Origin: Streptomyces monomycini
GTDB taxonomy: Bacteria; Actinomycetota; Actinomycetes; Streptomycetales; Streptomycetaceae
Assembly: GCF_022271435.1 (NCBI RefSeq)
Contig: NZ_JAFIQY010000019.1
Coordinates: forward strand, 62,001 to 126,000
Length of the DNA: 64,000 bases
Direction: 5' to 3'
Below are positions 37,772 to 46,600 of the stretch, piece after piece; position 1 is the stretch's first letter, and each line of letters starts with the position of its first letter. Below the pieces are notes generated by a model that had not been told where the DNA came from, made no database searches, and saw only the letters and a program-made list of their open reading frames with translations. Both the position numbers and the translations under genes were made by a program.

Positions 37772-38577
37772 CCCGCCGAGGGGCACGCGCCGGGGCGCCG
37801 CTGAGCACACCACGCGCCGCCGGACTCGGCCTCCTGGGCCTGGCCTGCCTCTTCGCCGTCGCCGAGGCGGTGCCCCGGCTCGGCCTCGTCGACCCCCGCC
37901 ATCTGCCGCCCGCGACCGCGATCCTGCGCCGCCTCGCCACCGAACTGGGCGACGCGACCCTGTGGACCGCGCTCGGCGAGACCCTGCGCTCCTGGGCGCT
38001 CGGCCTCGCCATCGCCTGCTGCCTGGCCGTCGCCCTCGGCGTCCTCATCGACGCCGTACCGGGGCTGCGCGCCGCCACCGCCTCCACCATCGAGTTCCTG
38101 CGGCCCATCCCGTCCGTGGCACTGATCCCGCTGGCCACCCTCCTCTTCGGCGCCGAGACCGGCTCCACCCTCCTCCTCGTCGTCTACGCCTCCTTCTGGC
38201 AGGTGCTCATCCAGGTGCTGTACGGGGTGGCCGACGTGGACCCGGTCGCCCGCGAGACCGCCCGCAGCTACCGCCTCGGCCGCTGGGCGCACCTGCGCCA
38301 CCTCGTGTGGCCGACGGCCCTGCCGTACGTGATGACCGGCCTGCGGCTGGCCGCCGCGGTGGCCTTCATCCTCGCCGTCACCGCCGAACTGGTCATCGGA
38401 AGTCCCGGGCTGGGGCTGCGCATCCAGCTCGCCCAGTCCGGCGGCGCGGTCACCGAGGTCTACGCGCTGATCGTGCTGGCCGGGCTGGTCGGAGTCACCG
38501 TGAACACGGCGGTACGGGCCGTGGAGCGCCGGGTGCTCGCCTGGCACCCGTCCGTACGGGGCGAGGCGGCGCGGTGA
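37768..38577 (+). CDS. ABC transporter permease, SsuC/TauC-like (first)
   Basis: A 269-residue permease with about six helices. The family coupling loop is ARETARSYRLGRWAHLRHLVWPTALPYVMTGLRLA. The start GTG overlaps the preceding stop as GTGA. It probably forms a heterodimer with the next permease. Confidence 0.88.
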   Translation: MTRRGARAGAPLSTPRAAGLGLLGLACLFAVAEAVPRLGLVDPRHLPPATAILRRLATELGDATLWTALGETLRSWALGLAIACCLAVALGVLIDAVPGLRAATASTIEFLRPIPSVALIPLATLLFGAETGSTLLLVVYASFWQVLIQVLYGVADVDPVARETARSYRLGRWAHLRHLVWPTALPYVMTGLRLAAAVAFILAVTAELVIGSPGLGLRIQLAQSGGAVTEVYALIVLAGLVGVTVNTAVRAVERRVLAWHPSVRGEAAR

Positions 38578-39419
38578 GCACGGCACGTACGGGGCGGGAC
38601 AAGAGGACGAGCGCGGCAGACGAGCGCCCCGCCGGGCCGCTGCGGCGCGCGGGACTGCGCCTGCTGCGCGTCCTGGGCCTGCCGGTCCTGCTGATCCTCG
38701 GTTGGTGGGCGTACAGCTCCGCGAGCCCCACCTTCTACCTGCCGACGCCCGGCCGGGTCGCCACCGCCTTCGCGAAGGTGTGGTTCTCGGCGCGGATCAC
38801 CGAGGACGTCCTGCCCAGCGTGGGCCGGCTGCTCACCGGCTACGCCCTCGCGGGACTGCTCGGTGTCGGCCTCGGCGTCGCCATAGGCTCCTCGCGCACC
38901 CTGCGGGCCGCCGCCGAACCCGTACTGGAGTTCTTCCGCGCCGTACCGCCGCCCGTCCTCGTCCCGCTCATCATGCTGCTCGCGGGGCTGGACACCGCGA
39001 TGAAGGTCCTGGTCATCGTCTCCGGCTGTGTGTGGCCCGTGCTGCTCAACACCGTCGAGGGCGTCCGCGCCGTGGACGAGGTGCTGGACGACACCGGCCG
39101 CTGTTTCGGGCTGCACGGGGTCGCACGGCTGCGCCATCTCGTCCTCCCCGCCGCGAGCCCGCAGATCATGGCGGGGCTGCGGCAGGCCCTGTCGATCGGC
39201 ATCATCCTCATGGTCATCGGGGAGATGTTCGCCAGTACCTCCGGTCTCGGTCACACCGTCGTCCTCTTCCAGCGCGGCTTCGCCATCCCGGAGATGTGGA
39301 GCGGCATCGTCGTCCTCGGACTGCTCGGCTTCGGCCTCTCGCTCGCCTTCCGGGCCGTCGAACGCCGCATACTGGCCTGGCACTTGGCGCGCGGCGGGGA
39401 GCGGGGACGGCATGCTTGA
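38574..39419 (+). CDS. ABC transporter permease, SsuC/TauC-like (second)
   Basis: A 281-residue permease with a charged N-terminal tail. The coupling loop is DDTGRCFGLHGVARLRHLVLPAASPQIMAGLRQA, and the conserved pore helices include FFRAVPPPVLVPLIMLLAG. It overlaps both neighbours (GTGA upstream, 8 bp downstream). Two different permeases in one SsuC-type importer are less common than a homodimer. Confidence 0.88.
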   Translation: MSTARTGRDKRTSAADERPAGPLRRAGLRLLRVLGLPVLLILGWWAYSSASPTFYLPTPGRVATAFAKVWFSARITEDVLPSVGRLLTGYALAGLLGVGLGVAIGSSRTLRAAAEPVLEFFRAVPPPVLVPLIMLLAGLDTAMKVLVIVSGCVWPVLLNTVEGVRAVDEVLDDTGRCFGLHGVARLRHLVLPAASPQIMAGLRQALSIGIILMVIGEMFASTSGLGHTVVLFQRGFAIPEMWSGIVVLGLLGFGLSLAFRAVERRILAWHLARGGERGRHA

Positions 39420-40224
39420 GATCACCGGGCTGGGCAAGGTCTACGAGGGGCGCGGCGGCGTCGAGGCACTACGGAAGATCGACTTCCGGGTGGCCGACGG
39501 CGATCTGGTGTGCGTCGTGGGGCCCTCCGGCTGCGGCAAGACGACCCTGCTCAAGTGCCTCGCCGGGCTGCTGTCACCGACGACGGGCGAGGTACGGGTC
39601 GCGGGCCGCCGGGTCACCGGTCCGCCGCCCGGCATGGCCGTCGTCTTCCAGGAGTACGGGCGCAGCCTCTTCCCCTGGATGACCGTGCGCAAGAACGTCG
39701 AACTCCCGCTGCGCGAGAAGAAGGTGCCCGCGCCACGCCGCCGCGAACTGGTCGAGGAGGCCCTGTCCGCCGTCGGCCTCGCGGGCGCCGCGGCGGCCCA
39801 CCCGTGGCAGCTCTCCGGCGGCATGCAGCAGCGCGTCGCCATCGCCCGCGCCCTCGCGTACGAGCCGCGGGTCCTCCTGATGGACGAGCCGTTCGCCGCC
39901 GTCGACGCGCAGACCAGGGCGGAGCTGGAGGACCTGCTGCTCACCCTGTGGCGACGGCTGGGAGTGACGACGCTCCTGGTCACCCACGACATCGACGAGG
40001 CGGTCTACCTGGGGCGGCGGGTGATCGTCCTGTCCTCGGCGCCCACCGTCGTCCAGGAGGACCTTCCGATCGACCTGCCGGCCGCCCGCGACCAGATCAC
40101 CACCCGCTCCGCCCCGCGCTTCGCCGAGCTGCGCGCCCATGTCTACGCGCAGATCAAGCACGCGAAGAACGGCGTGACAGGAGGGGACGCTCCGGTGCGG
40201 GAGGCGGAGCAGTCCGGGCCGTAG
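39412..40224 (+). CDS. ABC transporter ATP-binding protein, SsuB/TauB-like
   Basis: A 270-residue nucleotide-binding subunit. Walker A is GPSGCGKTT, the Q-loop is VVFQEYGRSLFPWMTV, the signature is LSGGMQQR, Walker B is VLLMDEPFAAVD and the H-loop is LVTHDIDEAVYL. It powers the upstream permeases and is the last gene of the operon. A 40-residue C-terminal tail is variable. Confidence 0.92.
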   Translation: MLEITGLGKVYEGRGGVEALRKIDFRVADGDLVCVVGPSGCGKTTLLKCLAGLLSPTTGEVRVAGRRVTGPPPGMAVVFQEYGRSLFPWMTVRKNVELPLREKKVPAPRRRELVEEALSAVGLAGAAAAHPWQLSGGMQQRVAIARALAYEPRVLLMDEPFAAVDAQTRAELEDLLLTLWRRLGVTTLLVTHDIDEAVYLGRRVIVLSSAPTVVQEDLPIDLPAARDQITTRSAPRFAELRAHVYAQIKHAKNGVTGGDAPVREAEQSGP

Positions 40225-40255
40225 CGACTCGGCGGGGGACCCCGGCCGTGTGACC

Positions 40256-41026
40256 TCAGCCGGTGAACAGCCGCCCGCACACGAGGAAGGCCGGCAGCAG
40301 CACCGAGCACAGCACCTCCACGGCGCCGACCACCGCGACCGGCACCCGGCGCGTGGGCAGCGCCTTCGCCCGTACGAAGTACAGGACGAAGGGCACCGCC
40401 AGCCAAGGGTCCAGCGAGACGGCGGCCACCACCGCGAGTCCGTGATAAACGGCCGACGCCACCCGGAAGGTCCGGTTCCCGCGCTCGCGGATCATCGTCC
40501 TCACGTACAGCACGGTTCCGGTGAAATACAGCAGGCAGGCCGCGGCGGCCTGCCAGGCACCGGAATCGACGGTGCCGCTGCCCAGCCGGTACGAGACGAG
40601 CAGCATTCCGCAGGCGGGCACCACGGCCGCGATTCCGTTGACCGTGGCGCGTTCCTTGTTGCGGTACGCGTAACCGATGTTCACGGCGAAGAACGGCGCC
40701 GCGCACAAGGCCGCGATCAGCAGCCAGGGACGCGCCACCGCGAGCGGTACGGCGCATACGGCGAAAGCCGCGCCGAATCCGGTGAGCGGCGCGAGATGAC
40801 GGCGTGGCGCCCGCGGATTACGGGAGACGCGGCGCAGCCGGACGTATTGCTGGGCGTGGAACGCCGCGCAGTAGGCCAGCAGCCACGCGGGCAGCAGGAC
40901 GGTGTGCCACCCGTCGAATCCGCCCAGCAGCGCCCCCGTCAGAAGGGGCACGACCAGCATGGCCCAGGCGCCGTGCTGGTTCGGTATCCAGCGGCGGAGG
41001 GCGCGCCGCCCGGGCGAAGTGCTCAT
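40256..41026 (-). CDS. YwiC-like family membrane protein
   Basis: A 256-residue integral membrane protein with seven or eight hydrophobic helices. The family opening is RRWIPNQHGAWAMLVVPLL. YwiC-like proteins have no established function; in Bacillus the gene lies near anaerobic respiration genes. ATG 41026 gives the conserved N-terminus directly, and upstream in-frame sequence is Pro/Arg-rich and not domain-like. It converges on the ABC importer. Confidence 0.85.
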   Translation of the reverse strand: MSTSPGRRALRRWIPNQHGAWAMLVVPLLTGALLGGFDGWHTVLLPAWLLAYCAAFHAQQYVRLRRVSRNPRAPRRHLAPLTGFGAAFAVCAVPLAVARPWLLIAALCAAPFFAVNIGYAYRNKERATVNGIAAVVPACGMLLVSYRLGSGTVDSGAWQAAAACLLYFTGTVLYVRTMIRERGNRTFRVASAVYHGLAVVAAVSLDPWLAVPFVLYFVRAKALPTRRVPVAVVGAVEVLCSVLLPAFLVCGRLFTG

Positions 41027-41422
41027 CCCACGAATATAGGCGGTGCGCAAGCCGGTTCGGGCGGCCGAAGGTCCGGGACCTAGGTCCCGCATGGCGGGTG
41101 CCTTTCTTTCCGAGCGTTCCCTCCGGTCCCTTTCCGTGCGCTGCCTCCCCGACACCCACCCCGTCTTTCCCACCCGGCGCACTGCCCGGCTCCCCCCCCG
41201 ACTTCCCATCTGACTTCCGGACCCGCTTTCCGGCCCGGATTTCCCGCCCGGCTTTCCCGCCCGGCCCGGGCCGGGAATTGCGGCCGGCCGCGCCCGCGTC
41301 CGCCGGTGACCCGTAGTGATCACCTGTATGGCGCACCCGCGAAGACGCGGGAAAGGGGGCGGAATGGGCCACACTGGCGGCCGTTGTCGTCCGTTCGGGC
41401 GGCGGGGTGAGGAGGTTCTGTC
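41027..41422. other. 396-bp gene-free region with simple-sequence character
   Basis: No coding frame with a ribosome binding site was seen on either strand. The part from about 41180 to 41280 is a run of related CCCG(C/A)CTTTCC-type units of irregular length. It probably holds the promoters of the divergent YwiC-like gene and the small membrane protein gene. Confidence 0.5.
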
Positions 41423-41617
41423 GTGGCTGTCTCGATCTCGGTCGTCGTGCTGCTCGTCGTGCTGACCGTCGTCTTCCTGCGCAGCGGACGACTGAAATTC
41501 ACGCACGCCCTCGTCTGTATGCTGCTCGGTTTCTATCTGGCGGGCAGCAACCTGGCGCCCGACATCCAGAACGGGCTGTCCGGCGCGGCGGACGTGGTGA
41601 GCAGCGTCCGCCCCTGA
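41423..41617 (+). CDS. Small conserved-looking membrane protein (64 aa)
   Basis: A 64-residue protein: an N-terminal hydrophobic helix (VSISVVVLLVVLTVVFL), a short basic turn, a second helix (HALVCMLLGFYLAGSNLAP) and a polar tail ending VSSVRP. The GTG start has GGAGG seven bases upstream. Similar small two-helix proteins occur in Streptomyces chromosomes and integrative elements, without known function. No other mobile-element gene is nearby. Confidence 0.75.
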   Translation: MAVSISVVVLLVVLTVVFLRSGRLKFTHALVCMLLGFYLAGSNLAPDIQNGLSGAADVVSSVRP

Positions 41618-41650
41618 GCGCGCCGGCGTGCGGCCCGCAGCCGCCGGCTC

Positions 41651-42886
41651 TCACCCCCGCGCGAACACGCCGACGGCGTTCGTGACCGGCCGTTCCGCGC
41701 CCGCCGACGGGTGGTTGCGCACGATCGAACCGGGACTGCCCGGCTCGCGCGTGACGAGCGTGGAGGAGCCGCCGCCGTCCAGGTTGACCGCGTCCCGGGC
41801 GCCCAGCCGGTCCATCAGGTCGGCCAGTTCGCGTACCGTCGCCCCCGCCCGTCCCGGCGCGCCGTCCAGGGCCAGCAGCAACAGCCGGTGCCCGCCCGCG
41901 CCGACGCCTGCGGCGGTCCGTACGGCCGGGGTGACGGTGTCCAGACCGGCCAGCGGCTCGTCGTCGCGGACGATCGGGAAGCCGCCGACGGCGAAGCGCA
42001 GCGGCGCGGGACGCCGCCCGGTCAGGGCGTGACCGACCCGGACCCGGTCGCCGACGTGCAGTTTGCGCAGCTGCCGGGCGCCCTCCTCCCGGCCGACCAG
42101 CGTCGTCGTCCCACGGGGGATGCCGCCCCGGCCGGGCACCTGCGCGGCTTGCGTCACCCGGCCCTGCCGGACCGTGACCTCGTACGTCTCCGTGCTGCAC
42201 GGCGCGGCCCGGTCGCTGTCCGTGCCGCAGGTCGCCCGGACGCGCGAAGTGGGGCCCCATCGGGACGTGAACGCGCCGATGCCGTTCACCGGCAGCGCGT
42301 ACTGGTTCAGGCCCTTCAGGGGGAGCGCTCCCGCCGACGTCAGGACGGCGCCGCGCAGGGACAGCCGGTCCAGCCGCGCGCGGCGGTCGAACCCCACGCC
42401 GATGACGTCCTTGTTGTTCGTCCCCGGGGGCAGGGCGGGGCCGAAGCGCTGGCCGTCGGGCACCGCCGCTTTCAGATGCCGCCCGGAGGCGATGGCCGGG
42501 CCCACGGGGGCGCCGGTCGCCTCCACACCGGGATGCTGGGTCTCGCTGATGTTGAAGAAGTCCGCGTTGACGGCGGCCACCGCGGCCTGTGCGTCGGCCA
42601 GCCGGGAGACCGGGGCCCGCGCGCCGACCGCGCCGGGGTACAGCAGGTCCACCGCGACACGCCGGTCGGTCAGATCCACCGTCAGAAGGTGGCCGTGCGC
42701 GATGCCGCGCCCCACGGGGATGTCGAAGGCGCGGTACGTCACCCCCGGCGCGACGCGGACCGCGCGCCCCGGCTGCGAGGTGCTGTCCGGGGATGTGGCC
42801 CCGGAGGCCACTCCGCTCCCGGCCAGAACGCCCCAGGCCGTGAGCGCCGTCAGCACCGTCCGTGCACGAACGAATCGATTCTTCAC
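41651..42886 (-). CDS. Secreted phosphodiester glycosidase family (NAGPA-domain) protein
   Basis: A 411-residue exported protein: signal peptide (1-30) and a C-terminal NAGPA/DUF2233 domain with the hallmark AVNLDGGGSSTLV. The mid-region motif AAVNADFFNISET is also typical. Family members include the mammalian uncovering enzyme, which removes GlcNAc from phosphodiesters, and bacterial relatives thought to act on wall or polysaccharide phosphodiesters. The GTG start has GGGGGG just upstream. The substrate is unknown; a wall-teichoic-like polymer is a guess. Confidence 0.88.
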   Translation of the reverse strand: MKNRFVRARTVLTALTAWGVLAGSGVASGATSPDSTSQPGRAVRVAPGVTYRAFDIPVGRGIAHGHLLTVDLTDRRVAVDLLYPGAVGARAPVSRLADAQAAVAAVNADFFNISETQHPGVEATGAPVGPAIASGRHLKAAVPDGQRFGPALPPGTNNKDVIGVGFDRRARLDRLSLRGAVLTSAGALPLKGLNQYALPVNGIGAFTSRWGPTSRVRATCGTDSDRAAPCSTETYEVTVRQGRVTQAAQVPGRGGIPRGTTTLVGREEGARQLRKLHVGDRVRVGHALTGRRPAPLRFAVGGFPIVRDDEPLAGLDTVTPAVRTAAGVGAGGHRLLLLALDGAPGRAGATVRELADLMDRLGARDAVNLDGGGSSTLVTREPGSPGSIVRNHPSAGAERPVTNAVGVFARG

Positions 42887-43011
42887 GATCCCCCCAGACG
42901 TCGCGGTAACGGTCTCACGGGTACGAGCAGCCCACTATGGCCCGGAGGTGTCGGAAAACCGTACAACCGCCGTACGGCCGTCGTGTCGCTTTCGTCCCCC
43001 GGGCACCGGAG

Positions 43012-43061
43012 CCGCTCCGCCGCGCCAGGGGCGTGGCCACGCCCCTGGCGCGGCGAAGCGG
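43012..43061. terminator. 50-bp near-perfect palindrome, probable strong terminator
   Basis: Arms of 25 bp with one mismatch meet at the centre between 43036 and 43037 (central GTGGCCAC), with no loop. The innermost 19 bp of each arm are perfect. It lies 110 bp downstream of the stop of the secreted protein gene at 43173 and upstream of the NAGPA gene, both on the minus strand. The rest of the 286-bp gap shows no gene. Confidence 0.75.
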
Positions 43062-43172
43062 AAAGCCGAGGGGGCGGAAGGGGACGGAAACGCGTGCGAG
43101 GGGCCGCGCCGGTGCGGTGCCGGTGGGGGAAGGCGGTTTCGCCGTGCGGAACGCACGGGTGGTGCGGCCGGG

Positions 43173-43715
43173 TCAGGCCTGCGCGCCCGCCGGGGGAGTG
43201 GTCGGGCAGATCACGCGGGTGGCGGGGGTGAAGTAGGTGCCGTCCTTGGCGGGCTGGCCACCGGCGAACTCGGTGTAGATGTACGAGTAGAAGGCGACGT
43301 CCGGGTAGCCGCAGGAGGAGTCGGCGCCGATGGTGTAGGTCATGGTGACCGTACGGGTGGCGCCGGGGGCGATCGGCACGGCGTACGAGGCGCCCTGGCC
43401 AGCGGTGCAGGTCACGCCGGGGTCGGCGGTACAGGTCTTCCAGGTGTACTTCAGACCGCTCGCGGAAGAGGTCTCCCACGTGGGCTGGAACGACTGCCAC
43501 ACGAACCGCACGTCGGCGGTGCCGGTGTTGGTGAACGTCATGGTCACGGTGACGTCCGAGCCCGGGGTGGCCTGTGCCTTGTCCACGGTGAAGGCGAGCG
43601 CCGGGGTGTCGGCGGCGGACGCCGGGGACGCGCCGGCCAGGCCGAGGACGGAGACGACGAGGGCGAGGAGGGCGGCGAAACCGGCCCTGCTGAAGCTGCT
43701 CATTGTTCTGCGCAT
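43173..43715 (-). CDS. Secreted beta-sandwich protein (CARDB/DUF11-like)
   Basis: A 180-residue exported protein: signal peptide (1-36, ending ASPASAADTP) and one Ig-like beta-sandwich. The conserved run is DVTVTMTFTNTGTADVRFVW, as in CARDB/DUF11 domains. Four Cys residues (TCTADPGVTC, SSCGYPD, VICPTT) could form two disulfides. No anchor or catalytic motif is visible. The ATG at 43715 was chosen for the signal peptide; an internal ATG at 43703 is possible, and neither has a good ribosome binding site. The function is unknown. Confidence 0.7.
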   Translation of the reverse strand: MRRTMSSFSRAGFAALLALVVSVLGLAGASPASAADTPALAFTVDKAQATPGSDVTVTMTFTNTGTADVRFVWQSFQPTWETSSASGLKYTWKTCTADPGVTCTAGQGASYAVPIAPGATRTVTMTYTIGADSSCGYPDVAFYSYIYTEFAGGQPAKDGTYFTPATRVICPTTPPAGAQA

Positions 43716-44203
43716 GACCAGGGAGCGTAAGGCGTGATCCGCTCTTCGGGGCGGTTCCGGGAGAACCCGTTCTTTCGACCGAAAAGGACGGGCCACCCCA
43801 CAAATGACCTCCTCGCGGCCCGAATTGCGCGAAGCGGCCGGATGGGATGCCGGGGGCGGCTCGGTTCCGTACGGTCGTCACGAAGTCGGTGAGCGCCCCT
43901 CGGGGCTCGTCGGGCGGTGCGCGACGACGGCGCCGAGCGGCCGCCGCATGCCGATTCCGGCCATGCCGTGTCCGCGTACCGGTACGCGCCCGGCGCCGCC
44001 CGGCCTGGCGTGAAGCAGCCGCCCGGGAAGGGCGGAAGACGCGGCTCAGCGCCCCACAGGCCCCACAGTCACTGCCGACACACGGTCAACGGCCCGCCGT
44101 ACGGCATGGTTCCCGGCCCGGCCCACGCGCTGCGGAGCCGGCGTCGGGGAACAGCGGTACAGGATCTTGAGACCATGTGCAGCCCATGACAGGCTCCTGC
44201 CGC
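43716..44203. other. 488-bp gene-free divergent region
   Basis: Contains the upstream regions of the secreted protein (minus) and the DinB gene (plus). Open frames here are short and lack ribosome binding sites. No strong inverted repeat or promoter pair stood out. Confidence 0.5.
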
Positions 44204-44788
44204 ATGATCGATGAGTTCGCGAAGGACAGCCTGCACGGGAGACTGCGGCGGGACCGCGAGGCGCTGCTCTGGAAACTCGACGGCTTGTCCGAATACGACG
44301 CCCGCCGGCCTTTGACAGCGACCGGGACCAACCTCCTCGGCCTGGTCAAACACGTGGCCACCGTCGAGGCCAGGTACTTCGGCGAGGTCTTCGACCGTCC
44401 TTTCCCGGAACCGCTGCCCCGGTGGCAGGACTCCGACGGCAGCGATCTGTGGGCGGCCGAGGACGAGACCCGCGATCAGATCACCGGGTTCTACCGGCGC
44501 ACGTGGGAACACTCGGACGCGACGGTCAACGAGCTTCCGCTCGACGCCCCCGGCTGCGTGCCGTGGTGGCCGGAGCCGCATGCCGGCACGAACCTGTTCG
44601 CCGTCATGGTGCATGTCCTCGGAGAGACCATCCGGCATGCCGGGCACGCCGACATCCTGCGCGAGTGCCTCGACGGCCGCACCGGGTTGCGCGCCGAACA
44701 CGAGAAGCGGATCGAGGAAGAAGCCCGTGCGGCCTACTGCGCGAAGATCGAGCGGGCCGCCAGGACGGCCGCACCGGGCAAGGCCTAG
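44204..44788 (+). CDS. DinB/DUF664 family protein
   Basis: A 194-residue four-helix-bundle protein of the DinB-like superfamily. The three metal-ligand His positions are visible in LVKHVATVEARYFGE and ETIRHAGHADIL. Such proteins often act as mycothiol-dependent thiol transferases or isomerases in actinomycetes. I chose ATG 44204, where the conserved MIDEFAKDSLHGRLRRDREA begins; ATG 44186 is an in-frame alternative. It stands alone, convergent with the encapsulin genes. Confidence 0.85.
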   Translation: MIDEFAKDSLHGRLRRDREALLWKLDGLSEYDARRPLTATGTNLLGLVKHVATVEARYFGEVFDRPFPEPLPRWQDSDGSDLWAAEDETRDQITGFYRRTWEHSDATVNELPLDAPGCVPWWPEPHAGTNLFAVMVHVLGETIRHAGHADILRECLDGRTGLRAEHEKRIEEEARAAYCAKIERAARTAAPGKA

Positions 44789-44974
44789 TCAGACGTACCA
44801 GGCAGCCTGACATCAGCTCCCTCACCGGCGCTTGCGATGTCCGGGCGCCCTGGCCACCTGATGTGCCCGCGTCACCCGATGCGGGCGCAAGGTCCCGGGC
44901 CGGCCGGAGGGGAACGCACACTCCGCCCGCCGCTCCGGCGCCCTGCGGGCGGGAGCAGCGGGCGGTGCCCGGCC

Positions 44975-45085
44975 GGAGCTGCGGTCCGGCCGGACGGAGG
45001 CGTGGCCCGGCGCCGGGCGGGGCGGAGGTGCGGTCCGGCGCCGGGCGGGCTGGAGGCGCGGCCCGGCGCCGGGCGGAGGCGCGGC
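44975..45085. repeat. 28-bp tandem repeat abutting an encapsulin stop codon
   Basis: Units opening GGAG(G/C) start at 44975, 44996, 45024, 45052 and 45075 (spacings 21, 28, 28, 23). They share GGAGGCGCGGCCCGGCGCCG. The last copy runs into the stop codon of the encapsulin gene at 45086. The surrounding 297-bp gap has no gene. Confidence 0.75.
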
Positions 45086-46504
45086 CTAGTGTCCGATCTC
45101 CACGTCCTCCAGCACGCCCAGCGCGTCCGGCACCAGTACGGCCGCCGAATAGTAGGCGCTGACCAGGTAGTTGATGACCGCCTGCTCATTGATGCCCATG
45201 AAACGGACCGACAGGCCCGGCTGGTACTCGTCGGGGATACCCGTCTGGTGCAGCCCCACCACGCCCTGGTTCTCCTCGCCGACCCGCATGGCGATGACCG
45301 AGCTGGTCTGGTCGGGATTGACCGGGATCTTGTTGCACGGCAGCAGCGGGATACCGCGCCAGGCCCGGACGGCCGTGCCGCCGATCTCCGCGCCGGCCGG
45401 GTAGATGCCGCGGGCGTTCCACTCCCGGCCGATCGCCGCGATGGTGCGCGGGTGGGCGAGGAGGTACTGGGTCTTGCGGCGCCGCGAGATCAGCTCGTCG
45501 AGGTCGTCGGGGGTGGGCGGGCCGCTGCGGGTGTGGATGCGCTGGGTGAGGTCGGCGTTGTGCAGCAGGCCGAACTCGCGGTTGTTGACCATCTCGTGCT
45601 CCTGGCGCTCGCGCAGCGCCTCGATGGTCAGCCGCAGCTGCTGGTCCAGCTGGTTCATCGGGTCGTTGTAGAGGTCGGCGACCCGGGTGTGGATCTTCAG
45701 CACGGTCTGCGCGACGCTCAGTTCGTACTCCCGCGGCGCCAGCTCGTAGTCGACGAAGGTACCCGGCAGCGCGGGCTCGCCCACATGGCCGGAGGTGACG
45801 TCGATGGCCGCCTCGCCGTGCTTGTTCTGCGGCGGTACCTGGGCCGTGCGGAAGCGCTCCAGATGTTCGCGCAGCGCGGGGGAGCGGTCCGCGAGCTGCT
45901 CGTACTCGGTACGGGGCAGCGTCAGTACGGTCACCCGCGTCACGGCCCGTACGGAGTGCTCCCAGGTCGCGTCCGGCGAGAGCAGCGCCGCCTCGCCCAG
46001 GTGGTCGCCGTCCGCGAGCACGCCGAGAACCGTTTCGTCACCGTACTTGCCGGTGCCGACCCGGTTCAGCTTGCCGTGCGCGATCAGGACGACCCGGTCG
46101 GCCGGCGCGCCCCGCTCGACCAGGACGTCACCGGGCGCGTACTCCTCCTGGACGAACCGGCCGGCCAGCGCCTCCAGCGCCGGCGGGTCGTCGAAGTCGC
46201 GCAGCGGCGGCAGTTCCCGCAGCTCCGCGGGGATGACCCGGACCTCGGAACCGGTGCTGGTGAACTCGATCCGGCCGTCCCCGAGGGTGTGGGTCAGGCG
46301 CCGGTTGACGCGGTACGTACCGCCGGAGACCTGGGTCCAGGGCAGCACGCGCAGCAGCCAGCGGGAGGAGATCCCCTGCATCTGCGGCACGGTCTTGGTC
46401 GTGGTGGCCAGATTGCGTGCCGCGGCTGTCGCCAGGCTCGTGCGCGCCTGGTCGGTGCCCGGGACGGCGCCGGGGCCGGACGTCGGGTCCGCCGGTGTGG
46501 TCAT
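45086..46504 (-). CDS. Family 2B encapsulin shell protein (paralogue B)
   Basis: A 472-residue HK97-fold shell protein with the family 2 N-arm (AARNLATTTKTVPQMQGISSRWLL, residues 28-51). A cyclic-nucleotide-binding-like domain is inserted at about 100-220, and the C-terminal capsid core contains IHTRVADLYNDPMNQ, FGLLHNADL and GVVGLHQTGIPDEY. The insert keeps Glu171 and Arg186 of a phosphate-binding cassette. Shells of this class enclose cargo enzymes. The ATG at 46504 matches relatives; an upstream in-frame GTG at 46516 has AGGA before it. It is encoded 96 bp after its paralogue. Confidence 0.93.
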   Translation of the reverse strand: MTTPADPTSGPGAVPGTDQARTSLATAAARNLATTTKTVPQMQGISSRWLLRVLPWTQVSGGTYRVNRRLTHTLGDGRIEFTSTGSEVRVIPAELRELPPLRDFDDPPALEALAGRFVQEEYAPGDVLVERGAPADRVVLIAHGKLNRVGTGKYGDETVLGVLADGDHLGEAALLSPDATWEHSVRAVTRVTVLTLPRTEYEQLADRSPALREHLERFRTAQVPPQNKHGEAAIDVTSGHVGEPALPGTFVDYELAPREYELSVAQTVLKIHTRVADLYNDPMNQLDQQLRLTIEALRERQEHEMVNNREFGLLHNADLTQRIHTRSGPPTPDDLDELISRRRKTQYLLAHPRTIAAIGREWNARGIYPAGAEIGGTAVRAWRGIPLLPCNKIPVNPDQTSSVIAMRVGEENQGVVGLHQTGIPDEYQPGLSVRFMGINEQAVINYLVSAYYSAAVLVPDALGVLEDVEIGH

Positions 46505-46555
46505 GGGGGGATTCACCTGTTCCTGTCGGTCGTTCGGCGTCGTGCGTCATTTCTC

Positions 46556-46581
46556 GGCAAACGGTTCTTCAATGGTTTGCC
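46556..46581. promoter_or_regulatory. GGCAAAC-N12-GTTTGCC inverted repeat between shell genes
   Basis: Perfect 7-bp arms (46556-46562 and 46575-46581) lie in the 96-bp gap between the two encapsulin genes, in AT-richer sequence. It may be an operator for separate control of the downstream shell gene, or a weak attenuating hairpin that sets the ratio of the two subunits. Confidence 0.5.
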
Positions 46582-46600
46582 ATGGCTGGAATGCGGTGGC

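Noticed and set aside
41423..41617. Evidence for an integrated conjugative element based on the small membrane protein
   Set aside because: No integrase, excisionase, FtsK-like transfer gene or tRNA attachment site is present.
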